A stretch of 64,000 nucleotides of DNA from Thiopseudomonas acetoxidans (GCF_030362935.1 NZ_JAUCDY010000003.1:180025-244024), one strand, 5' to 3'. Positions 16,921 to 26,287 are shown, counted from the stretch's first letter. Numbers and translations are program-made. Notes: generated by a model not told the origin, from the letters alone.

Positions 16921-18249
16921 ATGACATCACAAGCACACCTAGACTTACTTATTCTACCCAGATGGCTGGTACCTGTTGAGCCTGCCGGTGTCGTGCTTAG
17001 CCATTACGCACTAGGTATTAGCGGCGATAAAATCAGCCTGATTGCACCTCGCGAACAAGCACTCAAACATCCTGCAACGCAGGTACTAGAGCTGCGAGAA
17101 AGCCTGCTTATACCGGGATTGGTTAATGCCCACGGCCATGCGGCCATGTCCTTGTTTAGGGGGCTGGCTGATGACCTGCCCTTGCATACTTGGTTGCAAG
17201 AACATATCTGGCCGGCTGAGTCCAAGTGGGTTAATGAGCATTTTGTTCAGGATGGCGCAGAACTGGCGATTGCCGAGCAACTGCTCAACGGCATTACCTG
17301 TTTTTCTGATATGTATTTTTATCCAGAAATCCTGTGTCAACAGGTGCACCACAGCGGTATACGTGCGCAAATCAACATGCCCATTATAGACTTCCCAATG
17401 CCCGGCGCACGGGACACAGATGAGGCTATACGCCAGGGTTTAAGCCTGTTTGATGATTTTAAACACCACCCACGTATCCAGATTGGTTTTGGCCCGCACG
17501 CACCCTACACAGCTAATGACGAGAATCTAAGTAAGGTACTCACCCTAGCTAATCAATTAGATATCCCAATACAAATGCATGTGCATGAATCTGCACATGA
17601 AGTACAGGAGAGTCTGGACAAATACGGACAGCGGCCATTAGCGCGTTTAGCTAAACTGGGTTTACTCGGCCCGCGTTTCCAAGCCGTGCATATGACGCAG
17701 GTAAATAACGAGGATATTGAGCTGCTCGTGCAAAACAACTGCAGCGTTATTCACTGCCCTGAATCGAACCTTAAGCTTGCCAGCGGTTTTTGCCCAGTTG
17801 AGCGCTTATGGCAGGCAGGTGTTAATGTCGCCATAGGCACAGATGGTGCTGCCAGTAACAACAACCTGAACCTGCTCGAGGAAACCCGGACCGCTGCTCT
17901 ACTGGCTAAAGCTGTGGCCAACGACGCCAGCGCGCTCAATGCTCACCAAGCGTTGCGTATGGCAACCTTGAACGGCGCACGTGCCTTAGGCATGGAGGAG
18001 TTGGTTGGTAGTTTAGAAGTGGGCAAGCTGGCTGATTTGCTCAGTGTTAATCTGTCGGCTCTTGCAACGCAGCCTGTCTACGATCCGGTTTCACAACTTA
18101 TTTATGCCGCCAGCAGCGAGCAGGTTGAGCATGTGTGGGTCGGTGGAAAACAGTTACTCGCTAACCGCCAGTTGTTACGCATGAATACGCAAGAGATAAA
18201 GCACAAAGCCATGTTCTGGCAAGAAAAGATATCTAAAACAAACAACTAG
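16921..18249 (+). CDS. 5-methylthioadenosine / S-adenosylhomocysteine deaminase (TRZ/ATZ family)
   Basis: A 442-residue amidohydrolase. The metal ligands appear in VNAHGHAAMSLFRG (HxH), HVHESAHEV, VHMTQV and IGTDGAASNNNLN. In P. aeruginosa the gene at this position (PA3170) encodes a methylthioadenosine deaminase that feeds methylthioinosine into salvage, replacing the usual nucleosidase step. The start is ATG 16921, eight bases after AAGGA; 14 additional upstream codons are open but overlap a -10 element. It is divergent from mtnA and upstream of ubiG. Confidence 0.88.
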   Translation: MTSQAHLDLLILPRWLVPVEPAGVVLSHYALGISGDKISLIAPREQALKHPATQVLELRESLLIPGLVNAHGHAAMSLFRGLADDLPLHTWLQEHIWPAESKWVNEHFVQDGAELAIAEQLLNGITCFSDMYFYPEILCQQVHHSGIRAQINMPIIDFPMPGARDTDEAIRQGLSLFDDFKHHPRIQIGFGPHAPYTANDENLSKVLTLANQLDIPIQMHVHESAHEVQESLDKYGQRPLARLAKLGLLGPRFQAVHMTQVNNEDIELLVQNNCSVIHCPESNLKLASGFCPVERLWQAGVNVAIGTDGAASNNNLNLLEETRTAALLAKAVANDASALNAHQALRMATLNGARALGMEELVGSLEVGKLADLLSVNLSALATQPVYDPVSQLIYAASSEQVEHVWVGGKQLLANRQLLRMNTQEIKHKAMFWQEKISKTNN

Positions 18250-18380
18250 AGCTCTTTATTGAAGCAAAATATCGTTCAATAACTCTGCAAACAATCTTAA
18301 AGCCGCTGCACAGTGCAGCAAAAATCGGTCAAAGCTGGCATCATATGCAGCATTATTTTAACCAAATTACAGGAATCTCC

Positions 18381-19079
18381 ATGCCAAACGTCGATCAGTT
18401 GGAAGTTGCTAAATTCGAAGCCTTGGCTCATCGCTGGTGGGATCGCGAAAGCGAGTTTAAGCCCCTGCATGACATTAACCCACTGAGAGTTAACTGGATT
18501 GATTTGCGCGCACCACTGGCCGGCAAGCGCGTCTTGGACGTGGGTTGTGGCGGCGGCATCTTAAGTGAAGCCATGGCGCTGCGTGGCGCCAAAGTCACCG
18601 GCATTGATATGGGCGAAGCACCTTTAGCCGTTGCCCGTCTGCATCAGTTAGAAACTGGCGTTGAAGTGGATTACCGGCAAATTACTGCCGAGCAGCTGGC
18701 AAAAGAAATGCCAGAGCAGTTTGATGTGGTCACTTGCTTGGAAATGCTTGAGCACGTCCCCGACCCCGCCTCGATTATTCAGGCGTGTTATCACTTGGTG
18801 AAACCGGGTGGACAGGTGTTTTTCTCTACGATTAACCGCAACCCCAAGGCCTATTTGCTAGCCGTGGTGGGTGCTGAGTATGTGTTACGCATGCTGCCGC
18901 GCGGCACGCACGATTACAAGAAGTTTATCAAACCATCTGAGCTGGGCGCCTGGAGCCGTGAAGCAGGTTTGCACACCCACGACATTATCGGTTTAACCTA
19001 CAACCCGCTGTTAAAACGGTACAAGCTAGAAAGCAATGTGGATGTAAACTATATGCTGCATTGCAGCAAGCCACTCTGA
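18381..19079 (+). CDS. ubiG: Ubiquinone biosynthesis O-methyltransferase
   Basis: A 232-residue SAM-dependent methyltransferase that performs both O-methylations in ubiquinone synthesis. It begins MPNVDQLEVAKFEALAHRWW, the conserved N-terminus, and has the SAM-binding motif VLDVGCGGGILSE at about 51-63 and the post-II segment CLEMLEHVPDP. The ATG at 18381 follows ACAGGAATCTCC; an earlier in-frame ATG at 18345 gives 12 extra residues not seen in relatives. It leads a ubiG-mupP-yciK operon (6-base gap, then 8-base overlap). Confidence 0.96.
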   Translation: MPNVDQLEVAKFEALAHRWWDRESEFKPLHDINPLRVNWIDLRAPLAGKRVLDVGCGGGILSEAMALRGAKVTGIDMGEAPLAVARLHQLETGVEVDYRQITAEQLAKEMPEQFDVVTCLEMLEHVPDPASIIQACYHLVKPGGQVFFSTINRNPKAYLLAVVGAEYVLRMLPRGTHDYKKFIKPSELGAWSREAGLHTHDIIGLTYNPLLKRYKLESNVDVNYMLHCSKPL

Positions 19080-19085
19080 TTCAAC

Positions 19086-19775
19086 ATGAACATACGGGCG
19101 GTTTTATTTGATCTCGACGGCACTCTTGTGGATAGCGCCCAAGACTTTATTGCCATCCTGCAGCAGATGCGGCATGAACGCGGCATGCCGGCAATCGACG
19201 AGAGTTGTATTCGGCGACAGGCTTCCGCGGGTGCAGTCGCCATGGTTAGCACGGCGCTGGAGTTAACAGCCAATGATGCTGAATTTAGCGCCTGCAAAGA
19301 TGATTTTTTGCAGCGCTACCAAGATAATTGTACGCGCTATACACGTCCCTTTGCAGGTTTGCCCGAACTGCTTCGCCATCTGGACCAACAGCTTATTCCT
19401 TGGGGCGTAGCAACCAATAAGCCTGTGCAATTTGCTGAGCTTATTGTGCAGCAGCTAGGTTTGCTTGAACGCATGGCTGTGCTCGTTTGTCCCGAGCACG
19501 TAAACCAAGCCAAACCTGCACCTGATATGCTACTGCTGGCCTGCCAAAAACTTGGCATTGAACCCAGTCAGGTTATCTACCTAGGCGATGATCAGCGCGA
19601 CATCCAAGCGGCTAAGGCAGCCAACATGCCCAGTATTGCGGTCGGCTATGGCTATCACAAACACACCGACAACCCACAAAGCTGGGGGGCAGACCATTTT
19701 ATTGCGCAATCAGAGCAACTTCTGACCGAATTAAAACCCTTATTATTTACCAACGAGAGAGTTGTAAATGTTTGA
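19086..19775 (+). CDS. mupP: N-acetylmuramic acid 6-phosphate phosphatase
   Basis: A 229-residue HAD phosphatase with motif I FDLDGTLVDS (nucleophile Asp9), motif II ATNKP and motif III/IV KPAPDMLL...YLGDDQRDIQAA. Older annotations call it phosphoglycolate phosphatase, but the pseudomonad gene between ubiG and yciK is MupP, which supplies MurNAc to the AmgK/MurU cell-wall recycling route that bypasses fosfomycin-sensitive MurA. The assignment as MupP depends on its position. Confidence 0.88.
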   Translation: MNIRAVLFDLDGTLVDSAQDFIAILQQMRHERGMPAIDESCIRRQASAGAVAMVSTALELTANDAEFSACKDDFLQRYQDNCTRYTRPFAGLPELLRHLDQQLIPWGVATNKPVQFAELIVQQLGLLERMAVLVCPEHVNQAKPAPDMLLLACQKLGIEPSQVIYLGDDQRDIQAAKAANMPSIAVGYGYHKHTDNPQSWGADHFIAQSEQLLTELKPLLFTNERVVNV

Positions 19776-20505
19776 TTACAAAGCAAAACCCGATCTATTA
19801 AAAGATCGCACTGTATTAGTAACAGGTGCTGGTCGCGGTATTGGCGCTGCCGCCGCAAAAACCTATGCTGCTCACGGAGCGACTGTGCTTTTGTTGGGTA
19901 AAACAGAAAGCAATCTTAACCAAGTCTATGATGAGATCAGCGCTGCAGGACATCCAGAACCTGTAGTGGTACCACTGGATCTGGAACACGCCACAACTGT
20001 TCAAATTGATGAGCTGGGTGCGATGATTGAACAAGAATTTGGCTGTCTTGACGGTCTGCTGCACAACGCTTCTATTCTTGGTCCGCGCACGCCCATTGAA
20101 CAACTCGCTGATGAGAAGTTCGCTCAAGTCATGCAGATAAACGTGCAGGCAACTTTTTCTTTGACGCGCGCACTTCTACCCTTATTGCGCCTGTCCAAAG
20201 ATGCGTCAATTATTTACACCTCCAGCGGTGTGGGCCGCGTAGGTCGTGCGTATTGGGGCGCGTATGCCGTCTCTAAATTTGCTACTGAAGGCTTAATGCA
20301 AGTAGTAGCTGACGAGCTGGATGAAACCCATGTCCGTGCTAACAGCGTGAACCCCGGCGCGACCCGTACCTCTATGCGCGCCACCGCCTATCCGGGCGAA
20401 AACCCAAACAACAACCCAACTCCCGAAGAGATCATGCCGGTTTACCTGTACCTCATGGGTCCTGACAGCCAAGGCATCAACGGCCAGGCTTTAAACGCGC
20501 AATAA
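19768..20505 (+). CDS. Short-chain dehydrogenase, YciK family
   Basis: A 245-residue NAD(P)-dependent SDR. The cofactor loop VTGAGRGIGAAAAKTYA, the HNASILGPR segment and the catalytic YAVSKFA (YxxxK) are present, with the typical C-terminus for YciK. The physiological substrate is not known. It overlaps the end of mupP by 8 bases, so it is the third gene of the ubiG operon, the same order as in P. aeruginosa (PA3171-PA3173). Confidence 0.9.
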   Translation: MFDYKAKPDLLKDRTVLVTGAGRGIGAAAAKTYAAHGATVLLLGKTESNLNQVYDEISAAGHPEPVVVPLDLEHATTVQIDELGAMIEQEFGCLDGLLHNASILGPRTPIEQLADEKFAQVMQINVQATFSLTRALLPLLRLSKDASIIYTSSGVGRVGRAYWGAYAVSKFATEGLMQVVADELDETHVRANSVNPGATRTSMRATAYPGENPNNNPTPEEIMPVYLYLMGPDSQGINGQALNAQ

Positions 20506-20517
20506 CACCCCCCATGT

Positions 20518-20553
20518 AGAGCACCCAGTTTAACCGCTGCGTGCTCTTTCTTT
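20518..20553 (+). terminator. Terminator after yciK
   Basis: AGAGCAC pairs with GTGCTCT across a 16-base loop, followed by TTCTTTGTCTT. A modest but well-placed hairpin 13 bases after the yciK stop, ending the ubiG operon. Confidence 0.5.
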
Positions 20554-20703
20554 GTCTTCATAGCAAACCTGCCTCCTTTGCTCAGCGTCAAAAAACAATA
20601 GCAATTTATGTCGGTGACATTATATTGCCACCCTCGCCTTTGAAACGCCTAATCTTCGCAGACAAAAAGCATAACCCGTTGATTTATAAGTATAATTAGA
20701 AGG

Positions 20704-20719
20704 TGGCACGAAAATAGCT
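20704..20719 (+). promoter_or_regulatory. Probable sigma-54 promoter for the diguanylate cyclase
   Basis: TGGCACG-AAAA-TAGCT matches the sigma-54 consensus TGGCACG-N4-TTGCT except for one base. The invariant GG (20705-20706) and GC (20717-20718) are exactly 12 bp apart, as needed for -24/-12. A transcript would start near 20730, 30 bases before the start codon. Sigma-54 use implies an enhancer-binding activator, which cannot be named from this sequence. Confidence 0.6.
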
Positions 20720-20759
20720 TTAGCCTAGGAAACCAAAAAGAACTAAGTGAGTTGTTACT

Positions 20760-21689
20760 ATGAGCATGCCACAGGTTTCCAATGTAGTTGATTTCGAGTT
20801 AGCTCAATTAATGCGGGCGGACTCCCAAGCTAAAACTGCTGCTATTAAGTCTCCTGCCAGTTACACCGAAGTAAGTCAGCTGATTAGTGGTCAGTTACAG
20901 ACCACTTTAGAAGTTGCTGAGATTTTAGAAATCTTCTTTCAAAGCAGTCAGTATTTAGTGCGCTATGACGCTCTGCATTACATACATGCCACGCAAAGCG
21001 TCAATGTAATAATCGGTAGCGCGAATGCGCTTTATGCAGTGAATTACCGCTTAACCTTTCAAGGCGAATACTTGGGTGATCTGTTCTTACAACGCTCGAA
21101 AAAATTTCATGAGCAAGAACTCATCAGCTTTGAAAGCCTTACTACCAGCCTGATTTTCCCGCTGCGCAATGGGCTGAAATACCATGCCGCCATTCAAAGC
21201 GCCTTGCTAGATCCACTAACTGGTGTTGGTAATCGCGCCGCCATGAGCAAAACCCTGCAGCGTGATATGGACACGGCTCGACGTGCTAGGCAACCGCTGT
21301 CCATTATTATGCTGGATATTGATTACTTTAAAAACATCAACGATAACTACGGCCACGCCTGTGGCGATAAGGTGCTGACTGAAATTGCTCAGTTACTGCA
21401 GGTGCAACTACGCACCAGTGATGCAATCTTCCGTTTTGGCGGTGAGGAGTTTTTGATTACTTTGCCCAACACCTGCAGTGAGTACGCACAGTTAGTGGGC
21501 GAGCGAATTCGCCATGCCATTGAAAGCTTGGTTGTCGACTTTGAAGGGCAAGCAGTAACTTTATCTGCCAGTTTAGGCTGCGCCACCTTGCATGACGCTG
21601 AAGAACAAGACAGCTTTATTAAGCGCTCTGACTATGCGCTGTATACAGCTAAGCGAAATGGGCGTAATTGCTTACAGGTTGCAGGCTAG
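20760..21689 (+). CDS. Diguanylate cyclase (GGDEF, soluble)
   Basis: A 309-residue protein that should make cyclic-di-GMP from two GTP. Residues ~35-145 form a GAF-like or unassigned sensory region without membrane segments; residues ~148-305 are the GGDEF domain. The active site reads GGEEF (227-231), LDPLTGVGNR marks the domain start, and an RTSD inhibitory I-site (218-221) stands exactly five residues before GGEEF, so product inhibition is expected. Position after yciK and size match PA3177 of P. aeruginosa. It lies behind a probable sigma-54 promoter and ends tail to tail with rluB. Confidence 0.93.
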   Translation: MSMPQVSNVVDFELAQLMRADSQAKTAAIKSPASYTEVSQLISGQLQTTLEVAEILEIFFQSSQYLVRYDALHYIHATQSVNVIIGSANALYAVNYRLTFQGEYLGDLFLQRSKKFHEQELISFESLTTSLIFPLRNGLKYHAAIQSALLDPLTGVGNRAAMSKTLQRDMDTARRARQPLSIIMLDIDYFKNINDNYGHACGDKVLTEIAQLLQVQLRTSDAIFRFGGEEFLITLPNTCSEYAQLVGERIRHAIESLVVDFEGQAVTLSASLGCATLHDAEEQDSFIKRSDYALYTAKRNGRNCLQVAG

Positions 21690-21705
21690 TATTAGTCTGC
21701 AACCT
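21676..21705. terminator. Shared hairpin between diguanylate cyclase gene and rluB
   Basis: AGGTTGCAG and CTGCAACCT form a perfect 9-bp stem with a 12-base loop, straddling the stop codon of the diguanylate cyclase. There is no U-run on either side, so it may protect mRNA ends or end transcription only weakly. Confidence 0.4.
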
Positions 21706-21730
21706 CAACAACGGATAAGGTTTTTAAAAA

Positions 21731-22612
21731 CTAAGCACGTGGTTTCTTGTAACGCGCTGCCCTTGTATTCACCGGCTTTGCGAGCCTGCGCTCTTGGCGC
21801 TGCACCTTCTCACGGTGTTTTTGCGTAATTTCAGGCAGTGCAACTGGCTCAAGTTGTACTTCTTTACTCAGAATATCGATCTCGTACTGCGTCATTTCCC
21901 GCCAGCGACCCACACTGATATCAGCAGTCAAAAATACCGGCCCAAAACGCACACGCTTCAAACGGCTAACGACCACCCCCTGGGATTCCCATAAGCGACG
22001 CACTTCACGGTTGCGCCCTTCCATCACCACACAGTGATACCAGCGGTTTAAACCATCGCCTTCGGGAGCCACCTGAACATCGCTAAATTTGGCCATACCG
22101 TCCTCTAGCATGACACCTTTCTTCAGATTTTCGATCATTTCCTCAGTCACTTCACCACGCACGCGCACCGCATACTCACGGTCCATATTGTACGAGGGAT
22201 GCATCAAGCGATTAGCCAGCTCACCGTCCGTAGTAAACATCAGCAAGCCCGTGGTATTGATGTCTAAGCGCCCGATATTAATCCAGCGCCCGCCTTGCAG
22301 CTTAGGTAGGCGAGAAAAAACCGTTGGCCGTCCTTCTGGATCGTGACGGGTGCAGACCTCACCTTCTGGCTTATTATAAATAATAACGCGGCGCAAAACA
22401 CCTTGTTTTGGATCTTGCTTAACAGGTCGCCCGTCCACGCTCAGGCTGTCCCGAGCAGACACTCTTTGTCCTAAGGTAGCGCGCTTATCGTTAACCTGAA
22501 TACGACCGTCTTTTATCCATTGCTCGGCTTCTCGGCGCGAGGCAATACCTAAACGGGCTAAAACTTTCTGTAATTTTTCTCCAGCTGGTGGCTGGATGGG
22601 TGTATCTGACAT
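21731..22612 (-). CDS. rluB: 23S rRNA pseudouridine 2605 synthase
   Basis: A 293-residue RsuA-family enzyme. An S4 RNA-binding domain fills about 10-70 (KLQKVLARLGIASRREAEQWI); the catalytic domain holds GRLDINTTGLLMFTTDG with the nucleophilic aspartate and the NRLMHP motif; the C-terminus is basic (RQERRLAKPVNTRAARYKK). It modifies U2605 in the peptidyl-transferase region of 23S rRNA. The start codon follows a strong GGGAGG site. Confidence 0.93.
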   Translation of the reverse strand: MSDTPIQPPAGEKLQKVLARLGIASRREAEQWIKDGRIQVNDKRATLGQRVSARDSLSVDGRPVKQDPKQGVLRRVIIYNKPEGEVCTRHDPEGRPTVFSRLPKLQGGRWINIGRLDINTTGLLMFTTDGELANRLMHPSYNMDREYAVRVRGEVTEEMIENLKKGVMLEDGMAKFSDVQVAPEGDGLNRWYHCVVMEGRNREVRRLWESQGVVVSRLKRVRFGPVFLTADISVGRWREMTQYEIDILSKEVQLEPVALPEITQKHREKVQRQERRLAKPVNTRAARYKKPRA

Positions 22613-22650
22613 AGTGGCACCTCCCGGTGGGCATAACTGATTTGTAAAAC

Positions 22651-22685
22651 TAAAAAAACAAGCCTGAACAGGAAGTATCAGGCTT
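22651..22685 (-). terminator. Terminator overlapping the rlmL stop codon
   Basis: On the minus strand AAGCCTGA-N10-TCAGGCTT is followed by G and T7. The left arm includes the final codons and stop of rlmL, so this is the terminator of the pyrD-rlmL operon, packed into coding sequence. Confidence 0.75.
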
Positions 22686-24867
22686 TATGTGTAAAGCGCC
22701 AGGCGCGATGTATTTTGCTGTTACGGGCAAAATCAGTATCGATAGTTTGCGCACTGATTTCTTCTACTTGATACTCTTCGCTGAGTTTGGCATCCAATTC
22801 AAAACGGCGAAAATTGTTGGAAAAGTATAGCACACCTGCCGGAGCCAGAAGACGCATAGCTTGTTGCAATAAAGGCAGCTGATCGCGTTGCACATCAAAA
22901 AAGCCCTGCATGCGCTTGGAGTTAGAGAAAGTAGGCGGATCGATAAAAATTAAATCGTAGCTACCTTGCTGTTCAGCGAGCCAATGCATCACATCGGCTT
23001 GAACCAGTTGATGCTTTTCAGAAAAACCATTTAACGCTAAATTACGTTTGGCCCAATCTAGGTAGGTTTTTGACAAATCCACGCTGGTGGTTGTTCGCGC
23101 ACCACCGATTGCCGCATGCACCGTAGCAGCGCCGGTATAGCAGTATAGGTTAAGAAAACGTTTGCCCTGGGCTTCCTGCTGAATCCGCATACGCATGGGA
23201 CGGTGATCTAAAAACACACCGGTATCCAGATAATCAGTCAGATTAACCAGCAGCTTAGCCCCGCCTTCCTGCACTTCTAAGAACTCACCCTTATCAGCTT
23301 GGCGTTCGTATTGACGCAAACCTGCTTGACGCTCACGACGCTTTAATACGATGCGCTCACTGGGTATATCTAATGCCTGAGGGATTGCTGCTAAGGCATC
23401 CAATAAGCGTGCCTGCGCTTTATCAGCATCCACTGAGCTGGGCGCTGCATATTCCTGCACATGCACCCAATCACCGTAGATATCAATCGCCAATGCATAT
23501 TCCGGCATATCGGCATCATAGAGGCGGTAACAACTGATTTGATTTTTGTTCAGCCATTTATTGAGCTGTTTGCGGTTTTTTTGCAGTCGGTTAGCAAACA
23601 TTTGCCCACCCGCACTGAGCATGGCGGGTTCTTGTTTGGTATCATTGGCAGCCGTATCACCCTGCTTGTGTTTCTGCCCCGCCAAAACAAACTGTTCTGG
23701 CTGTACATCAAACAGCAACAAGCGACACGGGATAGCGCCGTTAAAAAAAGCATATTGCTTATGGCTGCGTAAACCCATACGCCGTCCCAACTCAGGCGCA
23801 CCGGTAAAAATCGCGGCCTGCCAGCCCAAGCACTGAGTACGTAAACGCTCGCCTAGATGTTGATAGAGATACAGTAAACTCGCTTCATCACCTAAGCGTT
23901 CGCCATAAGGCGGATTACATACCGCCAAACCGGCTTGGCCTTGATCCGGCTGCGGTGCGAACGTTGCTAATTCACCCTGATAAATTTTTATCCATTCTGA
24001 CAATCCAGCACGTTCAATATTGTTACGTGCGGGTTGAATCAGTCTTGGGTCGGCTTCATAGCCGCGAATCCATAGCGGTGGCTGATTTAAACCCTGCTCA
24101 GCACGCTGCTTGGCTTCCTCGGTTAAACGCTGCCAAATTGCCGGCACATGCCCCAACCAACCATTAAAACCCCAGTACTCTCGCTGCAAGCCTGGCGCTA
24201 TATCAGCTGCCATCATGGTACCTTCAATAAGAAACGTACCCATGCCGCACATGGGATCGCTCAATGCGTAACCTTGTTTAGCCAGTTGCGGCCAACCGGC
24301 ACGCAGCAAAATAGCAGCAGCGAGGTTTTCTTTTAAAGGTGCCGCACCCTGCTGCAATCGATAACCACGCTGGTGCAGACTCGCGCCGGACAGGTCTATA
24401 GCCAAGGTAAATTGACCACGCTGAATATGAGCGTGCACACGCAAATCGGGTTGATTTTTTTCAACAGTCGGGCGATTTCCAAGCTTGTCGCGCAGTGCAT
24501 CAACAATGGCATCTTTGACCTTCAGCGCACCAAAGTGGGTGTTATCAATGCCGCTGCCACGACCGCTAAAGTCAACCGCAAGACTGCCTTTAGCATCAAG
24601 ATGTTCATACCAGTCAATACTTTGCACGGCGGCATAAAGCTCGTCGGCATTACCAATTTTCACTTGGGCCAACACCAATAACACACGGTTAGCCAGGCGT
24701 GACCACAGGCACATACGGTAGGCATCTTCTAGGCTTGCCAGGCCACTAACACCGGCAGGACGCTCTTTGGCCTGTTGCAAACCCAGTGACTGTGCTTCTT
24801 CAAGCAGCAAACCTTCAAGACTTTTGGGGCAGGTAAGTTCTACTGAGTACAATTTGGACTGTGTCAT
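22678..24867 (-). CDS. rlmL: 23S rRNA m2G2445 / m7G2069 methyltransferase (RlmKL)
   Basis: A 729-residue two-part enzyme. The N-terminal half has a THUMP domain and an N2-guanine methyltransferase with NPPYGERLG; the C-terminal half is the RlmK-type methyltransferase with FLNLYCYTGAATV (SAM site) and FIDPPTFSNSKRM. Both act on the same helix of 23S rRNA. The start overlaps the pyrD stop by ATGA. In P. aeruginosa rmf (ribosome modulation factor) stands between these two genes; here it is absent. Confidence 0.96.
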   Translation of the reverse strand: MTQSKLYSVELTCPKSLEGLLLEEAQSLGLQQAKERPAGVSGLASLEDAYRMCLWSRLANRVLLVLAQVKIGNADELYAAVQSIDWYEHLDAKGSLAVDFSGRGSGIDNTHFGALKVKDAIVDALRDKLGNRPTVEKNQPDLRVHAHIQRGQFTLAIDLSGASLHQRGYRLQQGAAPLKENLAAAILLRAGWPQLAKQGYALSDPMCGMGTFLIEGTMMAADIAPGLQREYWGFNGWLGHVPAIWQRLTEEAKQRAEQGLNQPPLWIRGYEADPRLIQPARNNIERAGLSEWIKIYQGELATFAPQPDQGQAGLAVCNPPYGERLGDEASLLYLYQHLGERLRTQCLGWQAAIFTGAPELGRRMGLRSHKQYAFFNGAIPCRLLLFDVQPEQFVLAGQKHKQGDTAANDTKQEPAMLSAGGQMFANRLQKNRKQLNKWLNKNQISCYRLYDADMPEYALAIDIYGDWVHVQEYAAPSSVDADKAQARLLDALAAIPQALDIPSERIVLKRRERQAGLRQYERQADKGEFLEVQEGGAKLLVNLTDYLDTGVFLDHRPMRMRIQQEAQGKRFLNLYCYTGAATVHAAIGGARTTTSVDLSKTYLDWAKRNLALNGFSEKHQLVQADVMHWLAEQQGSYDLIFIDPPTFSNSKRMQGFFDVQRDQLPLLQQAMRLLAPAGVLYFSNNFRRFELDAKLSEEYQVEEISAQTIDTDFARNSKIHRAWRFTHKA

Positions 24868-25910
24868 TCTTGTTGCTTACCTGCTTGGCTGTTACGCATA
24901 CTTGCTATCGCATCCACCGACTCACGAATCAAAGCCGGACCTTGATAAATAAAGCCCGAATAAATTTGTACCAAACTAGCGCCGGCAGCAATTTTTTCAG
25001 CTGCATGCACACCTGAGGTGATACCACCCACAGCAATAATAGGTAAGCGCCCGCTTAAATATTCAGCCAACACCTTAACCACATGGGTGCTTTGCTCAAG
25101 TACTGGGGCACCCGACAAACCGCCAGCCTCATCGGCATAACGCATGCCTTCAACGCCCTTGCGTTCCAGCGTCGTATTGGTCGCAATAATGCCGTCCATA
25201 CCGCAATCCAGTACGATTTGTGCCACCTCAACAATTTCTTCATCGCTCATATCCGGCGCTATTTTTACGGCTATGGGAACGCGTTTGCCGTGCATCTGGG
25301 TAAGGTCTTCTTGGCGCTGTTGTAACGCTGTTAACAACTCTCTTAAAGAATCACCAAACTGCAGGCTGCGTAAACCAGGAGTGTTGGGCGAGCTGATATT
25401 AACGGTGACATAACTGGCATGCTGGTACACCTTATCTAAGCAAATCAGATAATCATCCACAGCACGCTCAACTGGAGTGTCTACGTTTTTGCCGATATTA
25501 ATACCCAGCACACCAGAGAATTGAGCGTTTTTAACCCGCTCCAGCAGGTAATCCACCCCTTTGTTATTAAAACCCATGCGGTTAATAATCGCCTGCGCTT
25601 GCGGCAAACGAAATATACGCGGTTTGGGGTTGCCGGGTTGCGGTCTTGGCGTGATGGTGCCAATTTCGATAAAACCAAAACCCAGAGCTGACAAACCTAA
25701 GATAGCATCACCGTTTTTATCTAAACCTGCCGCCAAGCCTACGGGATTGGGAAAGTCTATGCCCATCACTGTGGTCGTAAGCTGTGCTGTTTTTTTGCAA
25801 AAAACGTTGCTCAAACCTAATCGACCAGACATGCCTAGCAAGTCAATTGACAAGTCATGACTGGTTTCTGGTGACAGTTTAAACATTAATTTGCGAGTTA
25901 ATTTATACAT
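24864..25910 (-). CDS. pyrD: Dihydroorotate dehydrogenase (quinone), class 2
   Basis: A 348-residue FMN enzyme oxidising dihydroorotate to orotate with ubiquinone at the inner membrane. It starts MYKLTRKLMFKLSPETSHDL, the membrane-contact N-terminus of class 2, and has NPVGLAAGLDKNGD, VTVNISSPNTPGLR (catalytic Ser in that segment) and IIAVGGITSG for FMN phosphate. It is coupled to rlmL by a 4-base overlap. Confidence 0.97.
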   Translation of the reverse strand: MYKLTRKLMFKLSPETSHDLSIDLLGMSGRLGLSNVFCKKTAQLTTTVMGIDFPNPVGLAAGLDKNGDAILGLSALGFGFIEIGTITPRPQPGNPKPRIFRLPQAQAIINRMGFNNKGVDYLLERVKNAQFSGVLGINIGKNVDTPVERAVDDYLICLDKVYQHASYVTVNISSPNTPGLRSLQFGDSLRELLTALQQRQEDLTQMHGKRVPIAVKIAPDMSDEEIVEVAQIVLDCGMDGIIATNTTLERKGVEGMRYADEAGGLSGAPVLEQSTHVVKVLAEYLSGRLPIIAVGGITSGVHAAEKIAAGASLVQIYSGFIYQGPALIRESVDAIASMRNSQAGKQQE

Positions 25911-25974
25911 GTATTTGGCTTTAATCGATTAGAGGATGAATGATGGGCAAACAAAGCAGCATTATAACTATATG

Positions 25975-26193
25975 CTACTCTGGTAACAGCGAAATAAGTT
26001 TCCCGTCCTTATCGAAGGTCATAACAAAGCTACCATGAACACCCTCATGGGTAAGGTAAGGCTGTAAATGTTTTGCAGGAAGGCTTACGCTACGCCCTTC
26101 CCTACTGCGAATAAATACGCGATTAGCGGTTCCTTGATAAACTCGCAGAAATTCATCAGCGGATAGAGAAACATCTAAATGCAAGCGAAACAT
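25975..26193 (-). CDS. DUF2835 family protein
   Basis: A 72-residue protein of the DUF2835 family, found in gamma-proteobacteria and without known function. It reads MFRLHLDVSLSADEFLRVY and continues with a GxxxRVxxRxxxGRxVxxPA pattern and a C-terminal HGSFVMTFDKDGKL strand. The start at 26193 has GGAAG nine bases upstream; a longer frame opens with TTG at 26220 and is not supported. It stands alone before pyrD. Confidence 0.75.
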   Translation of the reverse strand: MFRLHLDVSLSADEFLRVYQGTANRVFIRSREGRSVSLPAKHLQPYLTHEGVHGSFVMTFDKDGKLISLLPE

Positions 26194-26287
26194 GGCCGAC
26201 TTCCACTCAAAAATCAACAATCACTCTTGAACTAATTATAAATAGGACTTATAAACGTTGCTGCTATTTGCATAAGGTTTTACAGGC

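Noticed and set aside
19086..19775. Phosphoglycolate phosphatase (gph) for the HAD gene after ubiG
   Set aside because: Position between ubiG and yciK in pseudomonads marks MupP; the HAD motifs alone cannot separate them.
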